From assembly GCA_037157565.1 (NCBI GenBank), contig JAZHRO010000019.1:23437001-23501000 (forward strand): a stretch of DNA of 64,000 nt. The letters are read 5' to 3'. This document shows positions 23,199 through 34,206 of this stretch, piece by piece. The position numbers and the translations under genes are program-made. How positions within the stretch are numbered: position 1 is the first letter of the stretch; each line of letters opens with the position of its first letter. The notes beneath the pieces were generated by a model. That model made no database searches. It worked only from the letters and a program-made list of their open reading frames with translations, and was not told the origin of the DNA. This DNA comes from Thalassia testudinum (Eukaryota > Streptophyta > Magnoliopsida > Alismatales > Hydrocharitaceae).

Positions 23199-23218
23199 TG
23201 TTGGATCATGATCCAACA
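23199..23218. repeat. 20-bp perfect palindrome
   Basis: TGTTGGATCATGATCCAACA. The mirrored copy is at 63,264-63,283 in the right arm. It could be a regulatory palindrome or a relic of LTR ends joined head to tail (TGTTGG...CCAACA); nothing nearby decides between these. Confidence 0.7.
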
Positions 23219-23411
23219 TGTGGATTAGTTTTTGCATTTACAAATAGATATAATCAAATAACATATGGATTATGAACTGTTATCTTTAATGCCCAAATTT
23301 TATAAAGTGATCAACTAAGGTTAATATCTTTGGTTTGGGCATAAACTGCAAAAGAGAGGTGTGATTTTATTAAAATAAATGTGCAAAGACCTATTTGTGA
23401 ATTATATCTCC

Positions 23412-24102
23412 TTGATGGGTGATGAGCTTCAGAAGGTCGCCAAAAAATTTATACGGGCGGGAGGCGCTACTTAGCCATTATCATCCGTCACATAGGAGGG
23501 AAGATCGACAATCAATAAGCAAGCACAAAGGAAAACAGGGATTTGATGATCCAGTTCCACCGCAAGGGGTGTACATCTGTGGGGAGGATGGTGCTCTCAA
23601 ATATGCACTATAATCTTTGGAATTACAAGATTTGCTCTCCCTCTCTGGGGGGGGGGACACCATTTCACTGGGGGCCTCTTTCTTTATTTATAACATAGGC
23701 AAAACCCTCACTTTATAACCTCTAGTACCCCTTCTATCAGACTACTTGTCCACTGTGAGGGTATAGGTGGTCAAGTCCATCTTATTGTATCTTCTACTGA
23801 GGCTGTGCCGAATCTTTTGGCAGGCTAGGCAGGTTCTGGTTGGGATCCGGCTAGTCATAGGCAGGACAGGCGGTGCCGATTTCACCTGTTTACCCTGTTG
23901 TCGGGTAGCCGGATCCGCTGTCGGGTTGTGTGTGGAGTTTTGGATCCGAGGATAATTTTTTCCCCTCATTATATACCCCCACTCTCTAGCTAGTGTGAAC
24001 CGTTGAAAGAGTAGTGAGAATGCCTAAAACTTCGTGATAGATAATGCTCCTAGATGTTCTTCCAACTGTGCTGTAATGGGGAGAACATTTATGATGGAGG
24101 AG
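23412..24102 (-). mobile_element. LTR-like segment (left copy)
   Basis: Mirror of 62,389-63,070. On the minus strand it carries a TATATAAT box (23,968-23,975) and, about 290 bp downstream, an AATAAA-type signal within TATAAATAAAGAAAG, followed by a leader-like tail. This is the usual U3-R-U5 arrangement of an LTR. Borders were not found; TG/CA ends are not clear. Confidence 0.35.
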
Positions 24103-25822
24103 TTGGGTGGCTTTCACCTGCTTCCAATCGCTTGGAAGAGGTCCCTTGTTAGGGGCTAATGAGCCTGAGTTCGTGCTGGCCTTAGGAGGCGACGTTGGTT
24201 GGGCGTAGGGCGTATGCGCTCGAGCCCGTGCAGGCCTTCGGAGGCGATGTTGATTGGGTGTGGGGCTTATGAGCCTGAGCCCGTGCCGGCCTTTGGAGGC
24301 GACATTAGGTGGGCATAGGGCGTATGAGTACGAGCCCATGTCGGCCTTCGGAGGTGGCAATACCTGGATGTGGGGCATATAAGCTCGAGCTCGTGCCGGC
24401 CTTCGGAGGTGACATTGCTTGAGCGTGGGGTGTATGAGCCCGAGCCTGTGCCGGCCTTCGAGGTGGCATTTTGCCAAATTTGAGACGCTAAGGCAAGTAT
24501 TAACTCTTATTGCCATGAGAGGTCGTGGCTTGAAGCATTGTGCCTGCTTGGAAAGGTGTGAAAGGCTTTCTATGACGTCGGTCTGAATGTCTGGCGTGTA
24601 ATAACACGTGGGGTCCTTGACCAGCGATTTTATTAGTGTGGTCGCACTGCCGCGGAATTAGTGTTGTATCTCTAGGGATTTGATTCCTTGGGAACTTGTG
24701 AATTGCAGGGGAGGGGTGGAAAGATGCCACTGCCCTCGAGTGCCCATGAGGTGGGGCTATAAGTAGAGGTCTGTGGTAGGTTTCTTTTTCATAGGCTCTT
24801 GTCCTCTTTCGCCGTGCTTGAGGGACTTAACAATCGAGGGGAGGAACGTTTACGTTTCATTCGCTCCTTTGATAAAGCTTCGTCGTTGAACTTCTGTGTA
24901 TTCGGTGGAGTGGCTGAAGGGTGACTATGTGTGGTTCTTTGGACGAGGGTGAGCCCCTCTTCGTGCCTTCTCTCAACACACGAGTTGAGGTAAGGGCTTC
25001 GATATGCCTATTGTGGCTTATCCTCCCATCTGCGTGCTTATTCTGCCTTATTTTCTAGCACAAGCTTTTGGGGGTTTTCTTTGTTGGGTGATTGCGAATG
25101 CTGCGATGGCCCCTCTCGATCGGGGGTCCATCTTGAGTGGGGGAGGACTATGTGGTGAGGTGAGAAGAAGGGGTCATCTTGCTCCTGGGGAGTTCAATAG
25201 GAAGCAAGTGGGGAGCTGTAAATGAGTGGGGCATGCTCTCTTAAGGCGTCCACGGAGTGAACTTGGTGGGGCATCCTACGGGAGGAGGCAAGCTGCATCC
25301 ACTCTTCTGAGCCCAGGCGGAGGTAAGGTGAGGGACATTTTGCTGAGGGTGTCGTCCCCTTCAGTCTCATGTGGAGAACCTGCCGAACACTAGGCCGTGG
25401 AGGTGCTGCCCGAGGCCTGGGGGAAGGTCGCTCCTTTATGGAGTCATGATGCTCTCCCACTTTGTTCGACTTCCTTCATGACTCCACGGAGGTGGAGCAT
25501 GGGCTACTACTATCGATAGCTCCTCAGGTGGGAGTGTATTTTCTCGAGTAGAGGTGGGTTGGAGCTCAACGGAGGCACTGGCAGGGACGGGTGTAATGTC
25601 TGCCTAGGTAGTTGAGCTCAACTAGTGGTCCCCATAGGAATGGGCTGCTAGAGGCCTTATGGCTTCGACTAGATGGGCTACCTCACTGATATATAGGAGG
25701 GTACTCCGCACGTCTGAGTCGCTCCTCCTGCCTCGTGCCGCCGTCTTGGCCCGACAAGACTTGTCGTTCCGCCTGCGGGTTCCTTAGTTAGCCATTCTTC
25801 CTCTGGAGATGGGGTTGAGGAG
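24103..25822. mobile_element. 1.72-kb segment present only in the left arm
   Basis: The right arm passes directly from the sequence before 24,103 to that after 25,822 (junction at 62,384-62,389). The segment is flanked by a 6-bp direct repeat GAGGAG (24,097-24,102 and 25,817-25,822), one copy of which remains in the right arm. On the minus strand the gag-like frame reads on into the segment from the right side for ~50 codons (to 25,678), so a deletion from the right arm by short-repeat recombination is the simpler view. Insertion with a 6-bp duplication is not excluded. It contains a 60-bp tandem array and a plus-strand CTATAAGTAG promoter-like box near 24,757. Confidence 0.8.
24140..24480. 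repeat. ~60-bp tandem repeats with CCGGCCTTCGGAGG core
   Basis: About six degenerate copies of a unit with GTGCCGGCCTTCGGAGGCGAC followed by GGGCGTATGAGCCCGAGCCCGT-like sequence. Only in the left arm. The general style (short GC-rich unit with a GGCCTT core) recalls the ~97-bp array at 33,540-34,206. Confidence 0.75.
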
Positions 25823-26032
25823 GCCATCCCACCTATAGCTAGGGGTTCGATGCGGGCAGGTGATGGTAGACAGGAAGAGAGGGGTCTTTGCCAAGGGGCC
25901 ATCGAAAGTGGGTCGGCCAGAGGCTGTAGGGTCTATCAGTCTTGACGCTGCACTATCACCTGCGTCGTTGAAGATGAGCAGGGTTGAAGACATGGGGCGA
26001 GACCGTTGAGTCGTGATGACTGGTGCTGGCAT
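25678..26032 (-). pseudogene. Gag-like N-terminal frame, left copy (frameshifted)
   Basis: Minus-strand frame starting MPAPVITTQRSRPMSSTLLI at 26,032. It is 5' proximal to LTR C as a gag gene would be, but no zinc knuckle or other gag motif is visible, so the assignment rests on position and on conservation between the arms. Compared with the right copy it changes frame near 25,940; the alternative frame (25,678-25,902) contains the expected continuation GPLAIGGMAS-like then a Glu-rich stretch. It continues past the right-arm deletion point. Confidence 0.4.
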
Positions 26033-26243
26033 TTTCTTTGTACCAGCATGTCTCTTTTCAGTTGTAATTTAGCTGGAGACAATAATCCAGGTAATGTAAC
26101 AGCCGATGTTTGTTATGAAGGAAGACTTTTTCGTTCCTTGTATCAAGAACTTCTCGTATGACAAGTGTGAGGAACTATTTTTCTGGTTTTGATTTTTTTG
26201 CTCGCACAGGTTATGTGAATCGCATTTTACAAGTCTTAGTCTT

Positions 26244-29200
26244 GTGTGTACTTTTGTCGAGTTTTAGGAGATGCATGTAGTAGTATAGTCAACAAAAATA
26301 CTACAGCAATTAAATTTGTAAAGTGCTTGAAAATAAGGAATGAGTCCGCGGTTGTTCGTAGGGAGTAAAAATGGAATTCACACACTAATCACAATATAGA
26401 AACAATGAGCACAAAGATAAAAATATGCAATGAATATTAGTAATAAAAAACATATTCAATAACAACCCAAATTGTATCTCAGGAAAGAAAGGGATAAAAA
26501 GAATATAAGGGATTATAAAAATGGTGATTTAGATCTCCAATTAATTCTCCACATTAAGCACATATCCCAAGGAAATCAGCTAATCAATATCTCAACAGTG
26601 GTTAGAACCACTTATCCCTCAATTATCCATGTAGGAATAGATATCAAATAACTCCACAGTACCTCAACCAATATCAGACGTCAGGTATAATCCCCAGATG
26701 ACTTAAGTGATCACAGTTCCACACAAGTCACAAGGCCTTCAGCAAGGCACAACACAACATCAGGAATGCCCAAGTGTTGGCATGTACGGGCATGATTCCT
26801 GAGGCAAAACCTACCCCTACCCCTTCAAATATGTTTCTCTTTCTTCCTAAAGTGGGTTACAGCTAATCGAGTAGTTGAGTATACAGGTCAGAGGTCCAGG
26901 CTCACCAGGTGTGTGAGGTGAGTGAGCAGTGCGTAGGTCACGTGAGTGAGAGGGACCTCATCCCGTGTCTGAGGCGATAAGGCAATGGCGGCATTTGATT
27001 TTATGTGCTACTGTGAATTTATCCCATACGATGTGGGACTAAAGGTGCCTTCTCCTTTGTGAGCAGCTGCAGCAGATTGAAGTGTCTGATTCGAGCAGCT
27101 GGGGACCTCTTTCATTGAATTGATGGCTTGGACTCCTATGTGGATGGGTTCTACGTGCAGCGGAAGTTGGGTTGAGGTAGAAGATGGTCGGAAGGCAGCG
27201 GTTAGTTGAAGACAACGGTGATGGCGACAATGGTGGTTCTTCGATCAAACCCTGAAAGACAAAATATGGCCTTACGGCCCTATTAAAATTTCTCAGGACC
27301 TTCGTCGAACCATGGTGAGTGTGGTGAGGGTGGCAGTGTGGTGAATAATGGTCTATGAAGGGTGGTTGTAACGACCCGATTCCCGAATCCCTACGAGACA
27401 TGAGAATTGGACCGACTTGACTAATCCCAAGACCCAGTCGTCCAACGAGAAAGTAACCAAAGAGAAGTAAAATAAACCACATTCACCATGTATATAACTA
27501 GCAGTAACAATATACAGCAGTAAAGAAAGGAAATACTATAGTATACACCACCCCAACAAAAGAGAAATAAACATGTACATAACATGAAGCTTACAATAAA
27601 GAGAGTACAGGGAGTAACAGAAAACTACTCACTACAGCGAAAAGAAAAGTAGAGAAGGTACTACAGGTAACACTACTGGGCTCTACTAGGCCCAGCGCCC
27701 TCTGCAGCCGTTGACTCTGGCTATTCAACACCTGGTCCTAAAAGGTAACAAGGGTGACACGTCAGCGAAACACTGAGTAGAGTAGCAACTAAAAGCTAAA
27801 AGAAGTAGTAGAGTGTACAGTAACTGTTATATTTTTTCTTTCTTTATTTATATTTTTCCATTTATTCATTGTTGATTTATTTATCAGATCCTTCCCTTGA
27901 TCTTGAAGGTTCCTCGTGGGAACGATCTTGATTGCAGTCTTTTCCGAAAAGTAGAAGTAACATGTGGTGCTCTCCTGGCCGGGAGAGTACCCCGTGGTGG
28001 TCTTACCCTCAGTCAACCACCCCAAGGTCGCTGGCAGACGTAACGGTGACTACAGCACGTGCGATAAGCGCATGGGTAGTTACCCCGCATTGGCACGCGG
28101 TCAGTCGTTTCCGTTAACGGGTGCGCCCAAAGTACAGCACAGAACCAGTATAGGGCAGAGCCCTCTCAGTAATAGGGGTCCAGCCCCTCCACAGTAACCA
28201 AACAGGGGTCCTGCCCCTCCACAATTCGTGCACCCTCGCCTGACTACCCTGGTTTGCGCCGTGGGCCTAACAAGTCGGTGTAGGAGGGCTAGCAGAACCC
28301 CGGGGCCTGTGGGGTAGCTAGTGCTCTCCCTACACTAGTAGCTCTCCTCGGTAATGTGTACACGAGGGCCAAAAGTTGGTACAAAGTGGCCAGACCTAAC
28401 CCCGGGTCCCTGGGGTGGCTAGCTCCGCTTTGCACTAAACAGGGGGACAGTTGCTCTCCTTGGTACTCCGTACTCAAAGCCAGCTCACTTCCCCAATTCT
28501 ATTTCATTCACTTTCCAGGAGTTCTACTCCTAATTTCCCGTAGGGTTCAGGCTCTTTTAACTCAGCCAATTTAGGTTTCACCGTTCCAGGTTTATATCCA
28601 TACAATTCATGTTCTCAACCGTATTTATTCATTCATAACAGGCAGCTGTTAACCAATTTACAGGCAGTTATCATTTCCTTTCCACTTTTTCAAGACTGCA
28701 ATGTATATATTCAACTAGTTTTCAGTCCTAGGATTCATGCCATACCCTAGGATATATCATTCAATCTAGTTTTCCAGTCCTAGGATTCATGCAATACCCT
28801 AGGATCTACCATTCAATCTAATTTCTCAGTCCTAGGGTTCATGCAATGCCCTAGACTCTATCAATTGTTTCATAATTGTACAAATTTTGTTAAATAAATT
28901 AAAGGGCCACTTTACCCGCGAAACCGGGAGTACTGGGGGCGTTGTCGACAATCCCGCGTGCCTCCTCAACCCCCACAGCCGCAACGGAACGGGGTCCTAA
29001 CACAAGGATCAATCACAAGGAGTTTCTCAGAATAGTATACAATTACTATAAACAGGTAGAGGAAATAAATCTGGAAAGAACGAAACTTGAAACGCAGAAA
29101 ATAGACTCCAAATGGACCCTAAATGGGTCAAAAACGACGAGTCTGCCCAAAATCAGACATCTGGAACTTCTTCCAGACGTCTTAAAAGGTTGATCAGGTC

Positions 29201-31601
29201 AAACCTCAGTCTGCACAGTCCTTTAGACATCCAGAAGCTCGCTGATCGTCTGGTCCTAGTTCCCAGACGTTCGATTGTCACCCCGGACATCTGGAGGTCC
29301 TCTCCGTCGTCTGGTACTGTGGCCAGATGTCTGATCCGTGTGGGATGGCGAGCCCTCGTGCCCTCCCGAACAGAACCTGCACACACACACACCCGCTCTC
29401 ATCATGAAGAGGCACAGAAGAACGCGGCGGACGGTTGCATGGCCATACATGCGTAAAAAGGAGATGGTAGGAAAATATTGTACCTGTCAGACGTCTGGAC
29501 CTTCCTCTAGACATCTTCGGCGTCGTCTGGACGTGAGTCTAGACGTCTGATTCTGGGAAATTTTCCCAGAATCAGGACCCTTTTCGCTCTCCGCCCGCGT
29601 TCGCCTGCTGCCCGAGCTGCAGCAACTCCTCCGCGCCACCCCACACTCGCTGCTCTACCGCCGGCTGGCTCTAGCTTCCCTCGCAAGCTCGCACCTTCGT
29701 GGTCAAGCTTTCTTCTTCCTCTCGCAACACTCCTTCCCGCACGCTCGCAGCAGCCGCTGCTGCCGCACTCGCTTGCTCATGCTCTCGCTGGCAGGGAGAA
29801 GAGAAGACGGTGGAGTGAGGGTGAGGGAGAGGGGGAGCGTTCTTATAAGGCAGCCACGGGGAGAGAGAAGAAGGAAAGCGGCGCCTGTAGGGAGAGAAAA
29901 ACGAAGGCTGCGGGTTTAGTCTGCGCGCACAGGCTCGAACCCGTACGTTGAAAAAATTTATTACCAGACGTCTGGGAAGGGTTCCAGACGTCTGGGAAGG
30001 GTTCCAGATGTCTGGACAGACGTCTGGGACACTTCCCAGACGTCTTAAACTACGTCTGATGCCCATGTTCGTAATGGTGGTCGAAGTCGGAGATGGCAGA
30101 GGTTTATTGATATGTTTGGTGGGGGTGTAGAGTGGCTAATAATCCTAATTAGGTTAGGACTTTTAGTCTCTGTGTGGTGAGGAAGGATGTGGTGGTGTTG
30201 ACGGAGTGATTGATGGTCGGTAGTGGTTAGGCGTCGTCGGTCAGCTTCGCCGGAGGCGTTACTGGCCTTGGAGAAGACAGAGAAGGGAGATGATATGTTG
30301 GTTGCATTAGGGTTGGAAGGGGTTGGATCTAACCTACAGAAGAAGAGAAAGAGAGAGAGAGATTAGCTATGGAGGAAGGGGGGGGAAGTTGGCACCATCT
30401 ATGATAGGCCAACACCGGAGAAAATGAATGCTCCAGTGGTGAGGACGGCGAGGAGGAAAGGTCGAGCCTGCTTGGTATGGTGAGGAGCTGAAGACTTTGG
30501 GGAAGATGTTCCCTCTGCCTATTGTATGTGGCAGAGGGTGACGAAGGAAGAACGAGGAGTTCGCCGGAGCTTGGTCGGAGTAGATTGGGGAAGGAGGAGA
30601 AGAGAGTTTTCTGGCCTAAAACCTTGCTAAGGAGGACGATCTAGAGTTGGGGGTTCTTTTATAGGGCTCAAGATCGAGCTCTAAGCTTGGAAGGAGGCTT
30701 GGATTGCTCAGGTTTTTAGCGAGAAAATTCCCTGAAATCTTGAGTTCGTCTGAGCTCTAGGGCTTGATTTAGAGATCAAGAGGCGATTCGAGAGATTAAG
30801 AATCTCCTCTAAGTCCTTTCCTACACATTTGGCGGTGATTGGCTTTGATTCTAGGGAGAAAACCTCCCTCGAATCTCACTGAAGGTGCATTCCCACTGCT
30901 AATGGCGGTAGGTACCTAAGTGAAAAAAATGACGAGAAATTAGGGACCCATTTGCAAAGAATTCAAAGGCTAATGGGGTAAATGTAAGAAATAGAGTTTT
31001 AAAGGGCTAAATTGTAAACTAAGTTAAGATGGACTCTGATTGAGCCCAAATTTTGGCATTAACCTATTTTTGACTCAAGGAATCTAATGGTGAAGTTGGA
31101 TTTCAATTTTTACCATGTTTTACTGGGCAATTTTGACAAAAGCCCAAATTAGGGTAGAATCTCATCTGAAACTTTGTTTTAGGTCAAAATGGGTTTAGAT
31201 GGTCAAACCAAGGGTACTAAACCTCTTATAATATTTTTATATGAATTTTAGGAGGTTTATATTAATTTTATCTTGACCAAAATCTCTTCAATTTAAGCAG
31301 GTTTGAAATTAGGGTTTTGTGTTCTGATTTGGTTCTCGAAACGCGTAAAACCCTGTTTCTGCCTGTGTTAACCCACTTTTTTATCTTTAATGCTGATTTG
31401 ACCTTTAATTAACCCCTGGTTGACCCCTTGGTTACTCTGCATTCATGATGTGATCAAACTGTAGAATTAACCCTATTTTAATGTTTTCTTCTCAGAATGG
31501 ATTTGAGTGGAATTACCATCCTCAGGTGATTATTCAGGAGCATTTGTCACCTGATTCTGACTAATTTAAGCTAGTTATGACAAATGATGGTGTTATCATC
31601 A
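26244..31601 (-). mobile_element. LTR C, left copy (interrupted by solo LTR A)
   Basis: On the minus strand it starts TGATGATAACACCATCATTTG at 31,601 and, after removing the 2.7-kb LTR A insertion, is about 2.6 kb long. It has a minus-strand CTATAAAAG box (30,656-30,664) and ends near ACACACAAG at about 26,244, where the end is uncertain. The start and internal order resemble LTR D (8,348). The last part resembles the ends of the E1 LTR (TTTTTGTTGACTATACTACTAC against TTTTTGTTGATCGTATTGC...). A gag-like frame follows at 26,032. Confidence 0.6.
27367..30076 (-). mobile_element. Solo LTR A, left copy
   Basis: A 2,710-bp unit starting TGTAACGACCCGATTCCCG on the plus strand. It is flanked by the 5-bp duplication GTGGT (27,362-27,366 and 30,077-30,081). 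The terminal CA is mutated to TG here but intact in the right arm copy. There is no internal region or second LTR. The sense strand is inferred as minus from CTTATAAG near 29,842-29,849 and AATAAA-type signals near 27,868-27,890. It contains many CAGACGTCTGG-type palindromes (29,150-29,560 and 29,960-30,060). Open frames within it are not conserved proteins. Confidence 0.85.
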
Positions 31602-33539
31602 CTTAGCTTGATCCCCTTCATTCGCTAGAATGACTTAGCATAGAGTATTGTCCTATTACTCCCATTTGGTTGATTATTGGCAAGGTTGAATGGGATGCCT
31701 GTGGAGAGGGATATTCGAGGTAGTGGCTAGGCACACATGGCTTGCACCTGTAATGGCATAGGAAGGTGACCCTTGTAGATCCTTTTACGGTCTTCATTCC
31801 GACTAACCGCCTGACACCCTATCCACCCATCTTCACCTGGTGCACGAGGTAATTGTGTCGGCCATGGGTGGAATCAGTGCCTTGGCCGCACCTTACTTGC
31901 ATGTTGGGGCGGGTAAACGTAGTCCCCTTAGTAGGTGGGGGTGACACGCTCTCGTTGGGTGAGAGGTTGTGTCGAAGCTATTTTGTGTGTAGCACTTGTT
32001 CCCCGCAAAACGGTTGGGCCAGGGGCAATTGTCGCGAATGCCTTGCCTTTGGACGACCTTCCTCGCAAGGTGGCGAGAGGAGGGGGTTGAGAATCCCTAC
32101 CTGTCTTGGCAACTTTCAAGCAGGACGCCCTAGTCCATTGTGCATTCCTCCAGAGTCGGTTGCTGACAAGATTTGCTAAAGCAGAGTCTGGCGGGTGCTC
32201 GAGCTCTGCCTGCATCGCTTGGGCGCTTTTTCTTGGTGCCTAGGAGCGAAGGGGATGAGGCCGCCTTGGCGTCACTGTCCCAAGTCCTTCTGTTGGGGAT
32301 CGGGGGAACTTAGGGCTCCTCGTGTTGGGACATGTCCCTCTGACTGGGGGATATTTGGTTGGGTCTGTTGAGAGATCCTCTGGTTGGGATAGGTCCATCC
32401 TTGGTGGTAATCGTTACGTGTCTGGCATGGGGGTTGGGTAGAAGCACCCGATGCAGAGGTACTTGGGTGCCAATCCTTGACGAGGGAGCCTTGAGGTAGG
32501 CTTTGCCGGTGAAGCTTGTGTACATGCCCTGTTTAGGAGCACCGCTTCCCTTGAGAGATCCCTTTCCTAGACGAGCTAGACAGCGTCATCAATGTAGACT
32601 CGAGTAGTCGAGGTTGAAGAGCCTGGCTAAATTCCTGTGAGGGTTATCTCGGACCTGGTTGTTGAACTGCGATTCGTTACCTTATCTTTTCTGCAGAGGC
32701 GAAGACTTAGAAGTTGGTTGCTAGGTGGCCAACTGTGTCCACAAAGGCGATTAGCGGCCTAGCCGTTTTCTGGATGCGGTCATTCTACTGCTGGGCTCGT
32801 TCTTATCACACGTGGACGAGGAGCAATTCTATCACAGTGGCCACGGGGTGTAATACCGCCAGATTTTTCTCGCTCGGCTGTGCCCCGGGACAAGGCAAGC
32901 ACAGGGGGGTTTTTTTCATGGGTGGACCCTTGAAGGTGACCACCGCCCAGAGCCTTCCTTAGAGGGCGACAATGGAGGTGAGCTAACCTCGAAAGGTGGT
33001 AACAATATCCGCCCGAAGGGGAGTCGACATTGGAAGGTGGCCCAAAGGGAAGGTGGCAATGAAGGGGAGCTGATCTTGGAAGGTGGCAACGAGCTGACCT
33101 TGAAAGAGCTGGCGCTCGAACTCTTTCTACCCGGAGTCCGAAGGTGCACCAAGTAGTGCTTGGGGCGTAGGAGCCCAAGCTTGTGTTATTGGCATTATGC
33201 GACGTTGTGTCTCATGGGACACGGGGCGCTAGGGTTCCGATTCCTATCAGCCTTTGTGCCCAGTATGGTGGTTGTTGGGTGAGGTGGCCCAAACCCCCAC
33301 CATTCGCTCTAGTGGGTAGATGCCTCTAAGGGTGGGGCGGCCAAGACTTTGCCAGTGGGTGGTGTCTGGAACCTCAAGGCGCATGGACCTGAGTCCTTAC
33401 CGGTTTGAGGAGCTGGCATCATAGTTGTTGGAACGTAGGGCGCTTGAGCCCTGGTTCAACCATTCTCCAGGGAGGGCATTCTAGCAGCTGATAAGCGGGG
33501 CGTGAGTGCCTCTCTTTGCATTCATGCTAGTCATCGAGG
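31602..33539. other. GC-rich degenerate retroelement-derived block (left copy)
   Basis: Between LTR C and the ~97-bp array. Mirror of about 54,690-56,617. Open frames of 70-130 codons exist on both strands and in both arms but shift frame between them, and show no known domain. It is probably the decayed internal 3' part of the element owning LTR C. No gene is called. Confidence 0.45.
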
Positions 33540-34206
33540 GTTGTTTTTCCGGCCTTGAGAGGTGGCCATTCTCAGGATTGCTGGGCGGGTTCGTTCAAGC
33601 CCAACCATCCTGAAGAGATGACCTGCCAACTTGAATAGGTGGCGGTGGAAGGGAACGTCGGGCGGGTCCGTCCGAGTTCGGGCCGACCTTAAGAGGTGGA
33701 AATACAACGAACGTCGGGTTCGTCTGCCCGAGTTTGGGTTGACCTTAAGAGGTGGCCTGCAGATCCTAAGAGGTAGCAATACAACAAACGTTGGGCTCGT
33801 CCTCCCGAGCTTGGGCCGACCTTAAGAGGTGGCAATTTAAGGAATGTCGAAAGCATCTATCTGAGTTCGTGCCAAACTTAAGAGGTGGCATGTTGGTTTT
33901 AAGATGAGGCAAGATAAAGAACATCAAATGCATTTGTCCAAGTTCGAGTCGACCTTAAGAAATGGCCTGCTGGCCTTAAGAGGCAGGAATATAACGAACG
34001 TCAGGTACATCTGTTAGAGTTCAAGCCACATTAATAGGTGGCCTGCCAGCCTTAAGAGGCGGCAAGATAATGAACATCAAATGTGTTTGTCCAAGTTCAG
34101 GCTGACCTTAAGAGGCGGTGTGCCCATCTTAAGAGGCGGCAAGATAAAGAAAGTCGAATGAGTTTGGACCTACCTTAAGAGGTGGCTTGTCGGCCTTAAG
34201 AGGCGG
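33540..34206. repeat. ~97-bp tandem array with CCTTAAGAGGYGGC core (left, part 1)
   Basis: Repeated units with GACCTTAAGAGGTGGCCTGC, GGCCTTAAGAGGCGGCAA and GAACGTCGGRYGCRTYTGTCC in order, one unit being about 75-100 bp. It continues after LTR B at 36,925-37,300, so the array was about 1 kb long before insertion. It is not coding. Confidence 0.8.

Noticed and set aside
25004..25225. Possible captured host-gene exon with a splice-donor-like GAGGTAAGG just upstream
   Set aside because: A single GTAAGG near a 73-codon hydrophobic frame is weak. The segment is only in the left arm and nothing matched a known protein.
27039..27482. 147-codon minus-strand frame, mirrored as 120 codons at 60,806-61,168
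   Set aside because: The frame crosses the LTR A border and target duplication, so part of it is created by the insertion. Conservation between arms reflects duplication, not selection.
29278..29550. Overlapping frames over the ACGT palindrome cluster in LTR A
   Set aside because: Different frames are open in A, B and their mirrors; they are shadows of a non-coding LTR.
32780..33178. 132-codon Arg/Ser/Pro-rich frame in the GC-rich block
   Set aside because: The mirrored region opens different frames and the protein has repeat-like composition; no known domain.
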